DNA of 64,000 bases, from contig JAYJMM010000041.1 in the NCBI GenBank assembly GCA_037349105.1, positions 8,058,501 through 8,122,500 of the forward strand. Direction: 5' to 3'. The number at the start of each line of letters is the position of its first letter. The stretch's first letter is position 1. A program made the position numbers and the translations under genes. Below are positions 25,001 through 40,000 of this stretch, one piece after another. This stretch comes from Limnomonas spitsbergensis. Lineage: Eukaryota; Chlorophyta; Chlorophyceae; Chlamydomonadales. The notes under the pieces were generated by a model. That model was not told the DNA's origin, searched no databases, and saw only the letters and a list, made by a program, of their open reading frames with translations.

Positions 25001-28000
25001 CCAGCCTCTAACCCGCTACTGTGTATACAATATGCAGCTTCAGTGCAGCGTCCATTATGCCCTCACCCCAGCCTCTAACCCGCTACTGTGTATACAATAT
25101 GCAGCTTCAGTGCAGCGTCCATTATGCCCTCACCCCAGCCTCTAACCCGCTACTGTGTATACAATATGCAGCTTCAGTGCAGCGTCATTATGCCCTCACC
25201 CCGCCTCTAACCCGCTACTGTGTATACAATATGCAGCTTCAGTGCAGCGTCCATTATGCCCTCACCCCCGCCTCTAACCCGCTACTGTGTATACAATATG
25301 CAGCTTCAGTGCAGCGTCCATTATGCCCTCACCCCCGCCTCTAACCCGCTACTGTGTATACAATATGCAGCTTCAGTGCAGCGTCCATTATGCCCTCACC
25401 CCAGCCTCTAACCCGCTACTGTGTATACAATATGCAGCTTCAGTGCAGCGTCCATTGCCCTCACCCCAGCCTCTAACCCGCTACTGTGTATACAATATGC
25501 AGCTTCAGTGCAGCGTCCATTATGCCCTCACCCCGCCTCTAACCCGCTACTGTGTATACAATATGCAGCTTCAGTGCAGCGTCCTTATGCCCTCACCCCC
25601 GCCTCTAACCCGCTACTGTGTATACAATATGCAGCTTCAGTGCAGCGTCCATTATGCCCTCACCCCCGCCTCTAACCCGCTACTGTGTATACAATATGCA
25701 GCTTCAGTGCAGCGTCCATTATGCCCTCACCCCCGCCTCTAACCCGCTACTGTGTATACAATATGCAGCTTCAGTGCAGCGTCCATTATGCCCTCACCCC
25801 CGCCTCTAACCCGCTACTGTGTATACAATATGCAGCTTCAGTGCAGCGTCCATTATGCCCTCACCCCCGCCTCTAACCCGCTACTGTGTATACAATATGC
25901 AGCTTCAGTGCAGCGTCCATTATGCCCTCACCCCCGCCTCTAACCCGCTACTGTGTATACAATATGCAGCTTCAGTGCAGCGTCCATTATGCCCTCACCC
26001 CCGCCTCTAACCCGCTACTGTGTATACAATATGCAGCTTCAGTGCAGCGTCCATTATGCCCTCACCCCCGCCTCTAACCCGCTACTGTGTATACAATATG
26101 CAGCTTCAGTGCAGCGTCCATTATGCCCTCACCCCCGCCTCTAACCCGCTACTGTGTATACAATATGCAGCTTCAGTGCAGCGTCCATTATGCCCTCACC
26201 CCCGCCTCTAACCCGCTACTGTGTATACAATATGCAGCTTCAGTGCAGCGTCCATATGCCCTCACCCCAGCCTCTAACCCGCTACTGTGTATACAATATG
26301 CAGCTTCAGTGCGCGTCCATTATGCCCTCACCCCGCCTCTAAACCCGCTACTGTGTATACAATATGCAGCTTCAGTGCAGCGTCCATATGCCCTCACCCC
26401 CGCCTCTAACCCGCTACTGTGTATACAATATGCCAGCTTCAGTGCAGCTCCATGCCCTCACCCCCAGCCTCTAACCCGCTACTGTGTATACAATATGCAG
26501 CTTCAAGTGCAGCGTCCATTATGCCCTCACCCCCGCCTCTAACCCCGCTACTGTGTATACAATATGCAGCTTCAGTGCAGCGTCCATTATGCCCTCACCC
26601 CCGCCTCTAACCCGCTACTGTGTATACAATATGCAGCTTCAGTGCAGCGTCCATTATGCCCTCACCCCCGCCTCTAACCCGCTACTGTGTATACAATATG
26701 CAGCTTCAGTGCAGCGTCCATTATGCCCTCACCCCCGCCTCTAACCCGCTACTGTGTATACAATATGCAGCTTCAGTGCAGCGTCCATTATGCCCTCACC
26801 CCCGCCTCTAACCCGCTACTGTGTATACAATATGCAGCTTCAGTGCAGCGTCCATTATGCCCTCACCCCCGCCTCTAACCCGCTACTGTGTATACAATAT
26901 GCAGCTTCAGTGCAGCGTCCATGCCCTCACCCCCGCCTCTAACCCGCTACTGTGTATACAATATGCAGCTTCAGTGCAGCGTCCATTATGCCCTCACCCC
27001 CTGCTCTAACCCGCTACTGTGTATACAATATGCAGCTTCAGTGCAGCGTCCATTATGCCCTCACCCCAGCCTCTAACCCGCTACTGTGTATACAATATGC
27101 AGCTTCAGTGCAGCGTCCATTATGCCTCCACCCCCGCCTCTAACCCGCTACTGTGTATACAATATGCAGCTTCAGTGCAGCGTCCACTGCCCTCACCCGC
27201 CGCCTTAACCCGCTACTGTGTATACAATATGCAGCTTCAGTGCAGCGTCCATTATGCCCTCACCCCCGCCTCTTAACCCGCCTACTGTGTATACAATATG
27301 CAGCTTCAGTGCAGCGTCCATTATGCCCTCACCCCAGCCTCTAACCCGCTACTGTGTATACAATATGCAGCTTCAGTGCAGCGTCCATTATGCCCTCACC
27401 CCCGCCTCTAACCCGCTACTGTGTATACAATATGCAGCTTCAGTGCAGCGTCCATTATGCCCTCACCCCCGCCTCTAACCCGCTACTGTGTATACAATAT
27501 GCAGCTTCAGTGCAGCGTCCATTATGCCCTCACCCCAGCCTCTAACCCGCTACTGTGTATACAATATGCAGCTTCAGTGCAGCGTCCATGCCCTCACCCC
27601 CGCCTCTAACCCGCTACTGTGTATACAATATGCAGCTTCAGTGCAGCGTCCATTATGCCCTCACCCCAGCCTCTAACCCGCTACTGTGTATACAATATGC
27701 AGCTTCAGTGCAGCGTCCATTATGCCCTCACCCCCGCCTCTAACCCGCTACTGTGTATACAATATGCAGCTTCAGTGCAGCGTCCATTATGCCCTCACCC
27801 CAGCCTCTAACCCGCTACTGTGTATACAATATGCAGCTTCAGTGCAGCGTCCATGCCCTCACCCCCGCCTCTAACCCGCTACTGTGTATACAATATGCAG
27901 CTTCAGTGCAGCGTCCATTATGCCCTCACCCCAGCCTCTAACCCGCTACTGTGTATACAATATGCAGCTTCAGTGCAGCGTCCATTATGCCCTCACCCCC

Positions 28001-31000
28001 GCCTCTAACCCGCTACTGTGTATACAATATGCAGCTTCAGTGCAGCGTCCATTATGCCCTCACCCCCGCCTCTAACCCGCTACTGTGTATACAATATGCA
28101 GCTTCAGTGCAGCGTCCATTATGCCCTCACCCCAGCCTCTAACCCGCTACTGTGTATACAATATGCAGCTTCAGTGCAGCGTCCATGCCCTCACCCCAGC
28201 CTCTAACCCGCTACTGTGTATACAATATGCAGCTTCAGTGCAGCGTCCATTATGCCCTCACCCCCGCCTCTAACCCGCTACTGTGTATACAATATGCAGC
28301 TTCAGTGCAGCGTCCATTATGCCCTCACCCCAGCCTCGAATGCACAGACCTCCTCGGTCAATAGGGGCCTGCCAATTTCTGTCCTCTGAGATGCATCACC
28401 TTTGTACATATTACTCATTCCTGCGAGCACGTGTGCATCTGCTCCTCGTCTGTCAGATGGTGCTTGCTACCACTCCATGATACTCATAATAAACCATGAT
28501 GCGCGTATACTTGTCCCCATGTGTGTGTGTGTTGCCCCCCTGTCAGGTGGTATATCTCCTGGATGCCATGCGGGCTCTGGAGCAGGAGATGATACAGAGG
28601 CTGGATGATGCAGGTGAGAAAAGGGACAGAGGGGCAAGGGCAGGAGGTGGGGACAGAGGGGCAGGGCAGGAGGAGGGGATAGAGGGGCAAGGGCAGGAGG
28701 AGGGGACAGAGGGGCAAGGGCAGGAGGAGGGGACAGAGGGGCAAGGGCAGGAGGAGGGGACACAGGCAGGGGCAGGAGGAGGGGACAGAGGGGCAAGGGC
28801 AGGAGGAGGGGACAGAGGGGCAAGGGCAGGAGGTGGGGACAGAGGGGCAAGGGCAAGAGGTGGGGACAGAGGGGCAAGGGCAGGAGCAGGAGGAGGGGAC
28901 ACGGGCAAGGGCAGGAGGAGGGGACAGAGGGGCAAGGGCAGGAAATGCAATGTGCATGACAAGTATGACAACATCGTTTACAGTCTTTCGGTTTTCATGG
29001 CTGGGCTGCAGCTCAGCTGGACTCAGCTACGCCCGGGCCTCTGGCTGGGGGTCCCATGCATGACCTGCTATGCTGCTTAGGCCACTCGCCATAGCCCGGT
29101 CCAGGTACCGTCCCTATCTCTCCTTAACCAGCCGCGGAATGGCCCAATGAAGGTTGATAGCCCACACAAGCCAAAAGAAGCAGCACTGCTGATTGACCTG
29201 TCAAAGAGGGGAGCCGGGGAAACAGCTTGGCCAGTCGACAATCACACTGGACAGATCAGATCCAGAGGGTGCTGATCAACGGTTGCTTTTCGACACGCCT
29301 TGATTGTGCCAGCCAGATTGAGCAGAAATTAATGAGATTCAAGATCTCACTGGAGCCTGGCCTCCTCCCTCCCTGGTGTACACGGGTGATCACGCCTCTG
29401 CTGCTACTTTTTCATCGTATGCCCCGGCTCCTCCTCCTCCTCCTCTCACTGCACAGGACGTGACCCTAGCACCATCAGGATCCTGTTGGTCACCCGCCTC
29501 ATCCCTGAGGTGAGACGGGGAAGAAAGGAGTGGAGAAATTTGTGTGACGGGAAATTATGACAGAACTGCTCACTTTCGCTATATTACTCTCAAAATGTGT
29601 CATCATTTGGGGATGAAAGCTTTTGAGGCAGTGTTTATTTTGTGACTCGGCTACGTTTCAGGTACAAACCGGCCACCAGGGTGAACCCAACATGTATTCT
29701 CCAGCCAGAGCCTTAGCTGCTGTCCACATCGGCCGTAGGCTGGTCCAGGTTAGGACACAATCGGGCCGCCTTCTGTGGCCACGGGTTCGACCTGCTGTTG
29801 GTGGCCTCATGACCAGGAAACTCAGCACTCCTTTGTGGCGCTCGTGCTTAGTTGTCATCATCCCAAGGCCAGGATTGTATGATCCTCACCCCCCCTGCTC
29901 CCCTCCCCCTCTCCTGCATGTAGGCCCAGGGCACGACCTGCGACCAGCGCTGGGAGCCTGTGTCCGGCACCGATTCCGCCTTCATCCTGCGAGTGCCATT
30001 CCGCGATGACAGCGGCCGAGTGGTCCGTCCATGGATATCCAGGTGCGGTGTGGGGAGGGGAGGAAAGGGGAGGAAAGGGGAGGAAGTGTGGGGAGGGGAG
30101 GAAAGGGGATTAAGTGTGGGGAAGGGAGGAAAGAGGATTAAGTGTGGGGAGGGGAGGAAAGGGGATTAAGTGTGGGGAGGGGAGGAAAGGGGATTAAGTG
30201 TGGGGAGGGGAAATCCGGAACCCTGACCTTCTGCAGACACTCTAAACTCTGAACCCTGTAGGTGTGGCCGATCTCACGTAAGGCTTGGCCAGGTATAGCT
30301 GGCAAGCAATCGTATGGGTACTAAAAAGGTTCCTTCATCTTTACCGGACATCACAGACCTTGAGGAGGAGTGTGCAGGAGTGACGCTGAGGATGCCGAGA
30401 TCTTTCTTCGTAAGGTTATTCAGCCCAGGCTGCGCTGCCTCCTTGACTCTCACGCCGCCTACGGGGCGTAGTTTCTTTATTTCTTTCTTTCTTCACCCCA
30501 TTCCTTTCTTGATCCCCCCTTTTCTTCAGCGCCCCCACGGGGCGTAGCTCTCTTAAAGACCATTCAGTGATCCTCCAAGACCATCATTTCCTCTCGTGGG
30601 TCTGGCCCTGGTGTTGACGGTCTTGCCCTGGATGATGTCCAGGTTTGACGTGTGGCCGTACCTGGAGCGCTTCACGCTGGATGTGGAGCGGGAGATCCTG
30701 GCAGAGCTGGGAGGCAAGCCTGACCTGGTGATCGGGAATTACAGGTAGAGCGCACGGTGGAGGTAGAGAGGGACAGCTACTAGGCAGGTACCTCAGGGCA
30801 TGTGGCAGGGGAATATTCAGTAGAGCTGCGGCAAGCCCTGCTGCTTGAGCAACTGGCCGTGGGTCAGTGAATACCAGGTGCTGGTGAATACCAGGTGCTG
30901 GTGAATACCAGGTGCGACTGGGAGGGTGGGAGGAGGACAGTGGATCACACTTTGGGGGTAGCATGGCACGGGGGACGGTCATTGCTAAGATGTCTTGTGC

Positions 31001-34000
31001 AGCTGGAGGGTGGTGATTGGGGTGGAGGATAGACTCCGAGAGCTCGAGCATGGAGACAGAGGTAGCAGTAATTGGAACACAGGTGCCCAGCAGGATAACC
31101 CCATTCGACTGGTCACAGTGTGGGTATTATTTTCAAGGAGCAGCCACTAAGGCAACTATTGATGGAAGAGGCACCTGTCAGAATGGGCTGATACAATAGG
31201 CTGATACAATGGCCTGATATGGGGGTTGATATCCCGGTTAAACTCGGTGTGTTGGGCACCGCTCTCACACGTGAGACCTCAGTATCTCACACTCCTCACA
31301 CTGATCTCACAAGTATGTTCTCAACCAGAGTGTTACTGCTTATGTGCCCTGCATATCAAAATATCCACAAGGCAAGCCTCAATCAACATTGGAATCTTGC
31401 CAGAGGTCTCACAGCTGTTCACCGGTGCTCAACCCCTCTTGTTCATTTAGTCCTGTCTACTTTTGTGTTGTCTTTCTCTTTCTAAGGGATTGGTTTTCTC
31501 GCGCCCCCTTGTCCCCCAGCGACGGCAACCTGGTGGCCACTCTGCTTTGTCAGAAGCTAGGTGTCACTCAAGGCAACATTGCGCATGCCCTTGAGAAGAC
31601 CAAGTACAATGACTCGGACACTAACTGGTGGGAGGACGGAGGCTGGCAGTGGATACACGAGTTGCTGGGGGGAGGAGGGGGGCTGAAAGTGGAGACACAA
31701 GTTGCAGAGGGGAGGAGGGGGGCTGGGAGTGGAGACACGAGTTGCTGGGGGGAGGAGGGGGGCTGAAAGTGGAGACACGAGTTGCAGAGGGGAGGAGGGG
31801 GACTGGGAGTGGAGACACGAGTTGCTGGGGGAAGGGGGAAGGTGCGCAGATGCTCGCTGATGGGGGGGATGGCCGATTGGGCAGGCACTTGCTACTTGTG
31901 GGAGGGGGGAGGGGCTGCTGGGAGGTAGTTGGGTGTGAGGAGGGGAAAGCTGAGACCTTTCTGGCAGGCAGGTGGGCTGTGCAGGGACTCAGGGAGCCTG
32001 AGAGGTCTGTCCCATAGAAAGAACGAAAGAAAACTAAAAACAGTTGCGTGGGCCGAGGCTCCTACCGCACCATAACCATTGCCTGTCCTGGGCCGAGGCT
32101 CCTACCGCACCCTAACCATTGCCTGTCCTGGGCTGAGGCTCCTACCGCACCCTAACCATTGCCTGTCCTGGGCCGAGGCTCCTACCGCACCCTAACCATT
32201 GCCTGTCCTGGGCCGAGGCTCCTACCGCACCATAACCATTGCCTGTCCTGGGCCGAGGCTCATACCGCACCTTAACCATTGCCTGTCCTGGGCCGAGGCT
32301 ACTACCGCACCATAACCATTGCCTGTCCTGGGCCGAGGCTACTACCGCACCCTAACCATTGCCTGTCCTGGGCCGAGGCTCCTACCGCACCATAACCATT
32401 GCCTGTCCTGGGCCGAGGCTCCTACCGCACCATAACCATTGCCTGTCCTGGGCCGAGGCTCCTACCGCACCCTAACCATTGCCTGTCCTGGGCCGAGGCT
32501 CCTACCGCACCCTAACCATTGCCTGTCCTGGGCCGAGGCTCCTACCGCACCCTAACCATTGCCTGTCCTGGGCCGAGGCTCCTACCGCACCATAAACATT
32601 GCCTGTCCTGGGCTGAGGCTCCTACCGCACCATAACCATTGCCTGTCCTGGGCCGAGGCTCCTACCGCACCATAAACATTGCCTGTCCTGGGCCGAGGCT
32701 ACTACCGCACCCTAACCATTGCCTGTCCTGGGCCGAGGCTCCTACCGCACCATAACCATTGCCTGTCCTGGGCCGAGGCTCCTACCGCACCATAACCATT
32801 GCCTGTCCTGGGCTGAGGCTCCTACCGCACCCTAACCATTGCCTGTCCTGGGCCGAGGCTCCTACCGCACCATAAACATTGCCTGTCCTGGGCTGAGGCT
32901 CCTACCGCACCATAACCATTGCCTGTCCTGGGCCGAGGCTCCTACCGCACCATAAACATTGCCTGTCCTGGGCCGAGGCTACTACCGCACCCTAACCATT
33001 GCCTGTCCTGGGCCGAGGCTCCTACCGCACCATAACCATTGCCTGTCCTGGGCCGAGGCTCCTACCGCACCATAACCATTGCCTGTCCTGGGCTGAGGCT
33101 CCTACCGCACCATAACCATTGCCTGTCCTGGGCCGAGGCTACTACCGCACCATAAACATTGCCTGTCCTGGGCCGAGGCTACTACCGCACCCTAACCATT
33201 GCCTGTCCTGGGCCGAGGCTCCTACCGCACCCTAACCATTGCCTGTCCTGGGCCGAGGCTCCTACCGCACCATAAACATTGCCTGTCCTGGGCCGAGGCT
33301 ACTACCGCACCATAAACATTGCCTGTCCTGGGCTGAGGCTCCTACCGCACCATAACCATTGCCTGTCCTGGGCCGAGGCTCCTACCGCACCATAAACATT
33401 GCCTGTCCTGGGCCGAGGCTACTACCGCACCCTAACCATTGCCTGTCCTGGGCCGAGGCTCCTACCGCACCATAACCATTGCCTGTCCTGGGCCGAGGCT
33501 CCTACCGCACCATAACCATTGCCTGTCCTGGGCCGAGGCTCCTACCGCATCATAACCATTGCCTGTCCTGGGCTGAGGCTCCTACCGCACCCTAACCATT
33601 GCCTGTCCTGGGCCGAGGCTCCTACCGCATCATAACCATTGCCTGTCCTGGGCCGAGGCTCCTACCGCATCATAACCATTGCCTGTCCTGGGCTGAGGCT
33701 CCTACCGCACCCTAACCATTGCCTGTCCTGGGCCGAGGCTCCTACCGCACCATAAACATTGCCTGTCCTGGGCTGAGGCTCCTACCGCACCATAACCATT
33801 GCCTGTCCTGGGCCGAGGCTCCTACCGCACCATAAACATTGCCTGTCCTGGGCTGAGGCTCCTACCGCACCATAACCATTGCCTGTCCTGGGCTGAGGCT
33901 CCTACCGCACCATAACCATTGCCTGTCCTGGGCCGAGGCTCCTACCGCACCATAAACATTGCCTGTCCTGGGCCGAGGCTACTACCGCACCCTAACCATT

Positions 34001-37000
34001 GCCTGTCCTGGGCCGAGGCTCCTACCGCACCATAACCATTGCCTGTCCTGGGCCGAGGCTCCTACCGCACCATAACCATTGCCTGTCCTGGGCTGAGGCT
34101 CCTACCGCACCATAACCATTGCCTGTCCTGGGCCGAGGCTACTACCGCACCATAAACATTGCCTGTCCTGGGCCGAGGCTCCTACCGCACCCTAACCATT
34201 GCCTGTCCTGGGCCGAGGCTCCTACCGCATCATAACCATTGCCTGTCCTGGGCCGAGGCTACTACCGCACCATAACCATTGCCTGTCCTGGGCCGAGGCT
34301 ACTACCGCACCCTAACCATTGCCTGTCCTGGGCCGAGGCTCCTACCGCACCCTAACCATTGCCTGTCCTGGGCCGAGGCTCCTACCGCACCATAACCATT
34401 GCCTGTCCTGGGCTGAGGCTCCTACCGCACCATAACCATTGCCTGTCCTGGGCCGAGGCTCCTACCGCATCATAAACATTGCCTGTCCTGGGCCGAGGCT
34501 CCTACCGCACCATAACCATTGCCTGTCCTGGGCCGAGGCTCCTACCGCACCATAACCATTGCCTGTCCTGGGCCGAGGCTCCTACCGCACCATAACCATT
34601 GCCTGTCCTGGGCTGAGGCTCCTACCGCACCCTAACCATTGCCTGTCCTGGGCCGAGGCTCCTACCGCACCTTAAACATTGCCTGTCCTGGGCCGAGGCT
34701 ACTACCGCACCTTAACCATTGCCTGTCCTGGGCCGAGGCTACTACCGCACCATAACCATTGCCTGTCCTGGGCCGAGGCTCCTACCGCACCATAACCATT
34801 GCCTGTCCTGGGCCGAGGCTCCTACCGCACCATAACCATTGCCTGTCCTGGGCCGAGGCTCCTACCGCACCCTAACCATTGCCTGTCCTGGGCCGAGGCT
34901 CCTACCGCACCATAACCATTGCCTGTCCTGGGCTGAGGCTCCTACCGCACCATAAACATTGCCTGTCCTGGGCCCAGGCTCCTACCGCACCATAACCATT
35001 GCCTGTCCTGGGCCGAGGCTCCTACCGCACCATAACCATTGCCTGTCCTGGGCTGAGGCTCCTACCGCACCATAACCATTGCCTGTCCTGGGCCGAGGCT
35101 CCTACCGCACCATAACCATTGCCTGTCCTGGGCTGAGGCTCCTACCGCACCATAAACATTGCCTGTCCTGGGCCGAGGCTCCTACCGCACCATAACCATT
35201 GCCTGTCCTGGGCCGAGGCTCCTACCGCATCATAACCATTGCCTGTCCTGGGCCGAGGCTACTACCGCACCATAACCATTGCCTGTCCTGGGCTGAGGCT
35301 ACTACCGCATCATAACCATTGCCTGTCCTGGGCCGAGGCTACTACCGCACCATAAACATTGCCTGTCCTGGGCCGAGGCTCCTACCGCACCATAAACATT
35401 GCCTGTCCTGGGCCGAGGCTACTACCGCACCTTAACCATTGCCTGTCCTGGGCCGAGGCTCCTACCGCACCATAACCATTGCCTGTCCTGGGCCGAGGCT
35501 CCTACCGCACCATAACCATTGCCTGTCCTGGGCCGAGGCTCCTACCGCACCATAACCATTGCCTGTCCTGGGCCGAGGCTCCTACCGCACCCTAACCATT
35601 GCCTGTCCTGGGCCGAGGCTCCTACCGCACCATAACCATTGCCTGTCCTGGGCTGAGGCTCCTACCGCACCATAAACATTGCCTGTCCTGGGCCCAGGCT
35701 CCTACCGCACCATAACCATTGCCTGTCCTGGGCCGAGGCTCCTACCGCACCATAACCATTGCCTGTCCTGGGCTGAGGCTCCTACCGCACCATAACCATT
35801 GCCTGTCCTGGGCCGAGGCTCCTACCGCACCATAACCATTGCCTGTCCTGGGCTGAGGCTCCTACCGCACCATAAACATTGCCTGTCCTGGGCCGAGGCT
35901 CCTACCGCACCATAAACATTGCCTGTCCTGGGCCGAGGCTCCTACCGCACCCTAACCATTGCCTGTCCTGGGCCGAGGCTCCTACCGCATCATAACCATT
36001 GCCTGTCCTGGGCCGAGGCTACTACCGCACCATAACCATTGCCTGTCCTGGGCTGAGGCTACTACCGCATCATAACCATTGCCTGTCCTGGGCCGAGGCT
36101 ACTACCGCACCATAAACATTGCCTGTCCTGGGCCGAGGCTCCTACCGCACCATAAACATTGCCTGTCCTGGGCCGAGGCTACTACCGCATCATAACCATT
36201 GCCTGTCCTGGGCCGAGGCTACTACCGCATCATAACCATTGCCTGTCCTGGGCCGAGGCTCCTACCGCACCATAACCATTGCCTGTCCTGGGCCGAGGCT
36301 ACTACCGCACCATAACCATTGCCTGTCCTGGGCCGAGGCTCCTACCGCACCATAACCATTGCCTGTCCTGGGCCGAGGCTACTACCGCACCATAAACATT
36401 GCCTGTCCTGGGCCGAGGCTCCTACCGCACCATAACCATTGCCTGTCCTGGGCCGAGGCTACTACCGCACCATAAACATTGCCTGTCCTGGGCCGAGGCT
36501 CCTACCGCACCATAACCATTGCCTGTCCTGGGCCGAGGCTCCTACCGCACCATAACCATTGCCTGTCCTGGGCCGAGGCTCCTACCGCACCATAACCATT
36601 GCCTGTCCTGGGCCGAGGCTCCTACCGCACCATAACCATTGCCTGTCCTGGGCCGAGGCTCCTACCGCACCATAACCATTGCCTGTCCTGGGCCGAGGCT
36701 CCTACCGCACCATAACCATTGCCTGTCCTGGGCCGAGGCTACTACCGCACCATAACCATTGCCTGTCCTGGGCCGAGGCTACTACCGCACCATAACCATT
36801 GCCTGTCCTGGGCCGAGGCTCCTACCGCACCATAACCATTGCCTGTCCTGGGCCGAGGCTCCTACCGCACCATAACCATTGCCTGTCCTGGGCCGAGGCT
36901 ACTACCGCACCATAACCATTGCCTGTCCTGGGCCGAGGCTACTACCGCACCATAACCATTGCCTGTCCTGGGCCGAGGCTCCTACCGCACCATAACCATT

Positions 37001-40000
37001 GCCTGTCCTGGGCCGAGGCTACTACCGCACCATAACCATTGCCTGTCCTGGGCCGAGGCTCCTACCGCACCATAACCATTGCCTGTCCTGGGCCGAGGCT
37101 ACTACCGCACCATAACCATTGCCTGTCCTGGGCCGAGGCTCCTACCGCACCATAACCATTGCCTGTCCTGGGCCGAGGCTCCTACCGCACCATAACCATT
37201 GCCTGTCCTGGGCCGAGGCTCCTACCGCACCATAACCATTGCCTGTCCTGGGCCGAGGCTCCTACCGCACCATAACCATTGCCTGTCCTGGGCCGAGGCT
37301 CCTACCGCACCATAACCATTGCCTGTCCTGGGCCGAGGCTCCTACCGCACCATAACCATTGCCTGTCCTGGGCCGAGGCTCCTACCGCACCATAACCATT
37401 GCCTGTCCTGGGCCGAGGCTCCTACCGCACCATAACCATTGCCTGTCCTGGGCCGAGGCTCCTACCGCACCATAACCATTGCCTGTCCTGGGCTGAGGCT
37501 CCTACCGCACCATAAACATTGCCTGTCCTGGGCCGAGGCTCCTACCGCACCATAAACATTGCCTGTCCTGGGCCGAGGCTCCTACCGCACCCTAACCATT
37601 GCCTGTCCTGGGCCGAGGCTCCTACCGCATCATAACCATTGCCTGTCCTGGGCCGAGGCTACTACCGCACCATAACCATTGCCTGTCCTGGGCTGAGGCT
37701 ACTACCGCATCATAACCATTGCCTGTCCTGGGCCGAGGCTACTACCGCACCATAAACATTGCCTGTCCTGGGCCGAGGCTCCTACCGCACCATAAACATT
37801 GCCTGTCCTGGGCCGAGGCTCCTACCGCACCATAAACATTGCCTGTCCTGGGCCGAGGCTACTACCGCATCATAACCATTGCCTGTCCTGGGCCGAGGCT
37901 ACTACCGCATCATAACCATTGCCTGTCCTGGGCCGAGGCTCCTACCGCACCATAACCATTGCCTGTCCTGGGCCGAGGCTACTACCGCACCATAACCATT
38001 GCCTGTCCTGGGCCGAGGCTCCTACCGCACCATAACCATTGCCTGTCCTGGGCCGAGGCTACTACCGCACCATAACATTGCCTGTCCTGGGCCGAGGCTC
38101 CTACCGCACCATAACCATTGCCTGTCCTGGGCCGAGGCTACTACCGCACCATAAACATTGCCTGTCCTGGGCCGAGGCTCCTACCGCACCATAACCATTG
38201 CCTGTCCTGGGCCGAGGCTCCTACCGCACCATAACCATTGCCTGTCCTGGGCCGAGGCTACTACTGCACCATAACCATTGCCTGTCCTGGGCCGAGGCTC
38301 CTACCGCACCATAACCATTGCCTGTCCTGGGCCGAGGCTCCTACCGCACCATAACCATTGCCTGTCCTGGGCCGAGGCTACTACCGCACCATAACCATTG
38401 CCTGTCCTGGGCCGAGGCTACTACCGCACCATAACCATTGCCTGTCCTGGGCCGAGGCTCCTACCGCACCATAACCATTGCCTGTCCTGGGCTGAGGCTC
38501 CTACCGCACCTTAACCATTGCCTGTCCTGGGCCGAGGCTCCTACCGCACCTTAACCATTGCCTGTCCTGGGCCGAGGCTACTACCGCACCATAACCATTG
38601 CCTGTCCTGGGCCGAGGCTACTACCGCACCATAAACATTGCCTGTCCTGGGCCGAGGCTCCTACCGCACCATAACCATTGCCTGTCCTGGGCCGAGGCTA
38701 CTACCGCACCATAACCATTGCCTGTCCTGGGCCGAGGCTCCTACCGCACCATAACCATTGCCTGTCCTTGGGCCGAGGCTCCTACCGCACCATAACCATT
38801 GCCTGTCCTGGGCCGAGGCTCCTACCGCACCATAACCATTGCCTGTCCTGGGCCGAGGCTCCTACCGCACCTTAACCATTGCCTGTCCTGGGCCGAGGCT
38901 CCTACCGCACCATAACCATTGCCTGTCCTGGGCCGAGGCTCCTACCGCACCATAACCATTGCCTGTCCTGGGCCGAGGCTACTACCGCACCATAACCATT
39001 GCCTGTCCTGGGCCGAGGCTCCTACCGCACCATAACCATTGCCTGTCCTGGGCCGAGGCTCCTACCGCACCTTAACCATTGCCTGTCCTGGGCCGAGGCT
39101 CCTACCGCACCATAACCATTGCCTGTCCTGGGCCGAGGCTACTACCGCACCATAACCATTGCCTGTCCTGGGCCGAGGCTCCTACCGCACCATAACCATT
39201 GCCTGTCCTGGGCTGAGGCTCCTACCGCACCTTAACCATTGCCTGTCCTGGGCCGAGGCTCCTACCGCACCATAACCATTGCCTGTCCTGGGCTGAGGCT
39301 CCTACCGCACCTTAACCATTGCCTGTCCTGGGCCGAGGCTCCTACCGCACCATAACCATTGCCTGTCCTGGGCCGAGGCTCCTACCGCACCATAACCATT
39401 GCCTGTCCTGGGCCGAGGCTCCTACCGCACCATAACCATTGCCTGTCCTGGGCTGAGGCTCCTACCGCACCTTAACCATTGCCTGTCCTGGGCCGAGGCT
39501 CCTACCGCACCCTAACCATTGCCTGTCCTGGGCCGAGGCTCCTACCGCACCATAACCATTGCCTGTCCTGGGCCGAGGCTACTACCGCACCATAACCATT
39601 GCCTGTCCTGGGCCGAGGCTCCTACCGCACCATAACCATTGCCTGTCCTGGGCCGAGGCTCCTACCGCACCCTAACCATTGCCTGTCCTGGGCCGAGGCT
39701 CCTACCGCACCTTAACCATTGCCTGTCCTGGGCCGAGGCTCCTACCGCACCTTAAACATTGCCTGTCCTGGGCCGAGGCTCCTACCGCACCATAACCATT
39801 GCCTGTCCTGGGCCGAGGCTCCTACCGCACCATAACCATTGCCTGTCCTGGGCCGAGGCTCCTACCGCACCTTAACCATTGCCTGTCCTGGGCCGAGGCT
39901 CCTACCGCACCCTAACCATTGCCTGTCCTGGGCCGAGGCTCCTACCGCACCATAACCATTGCCTGTCCTGGGCCGAGGCTCCTACCGCACCATAACCATT

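Noticed and set aside
19077..28336. Dozens of 62-63-residue ORFs and a possible CRISPR array
   Set aside because: The whole 67-bp unit is conserved, so there are no repeat-spacer units; the ORFs are the same frame-shifting repeat, and the gene context is a eukaryotic intron.
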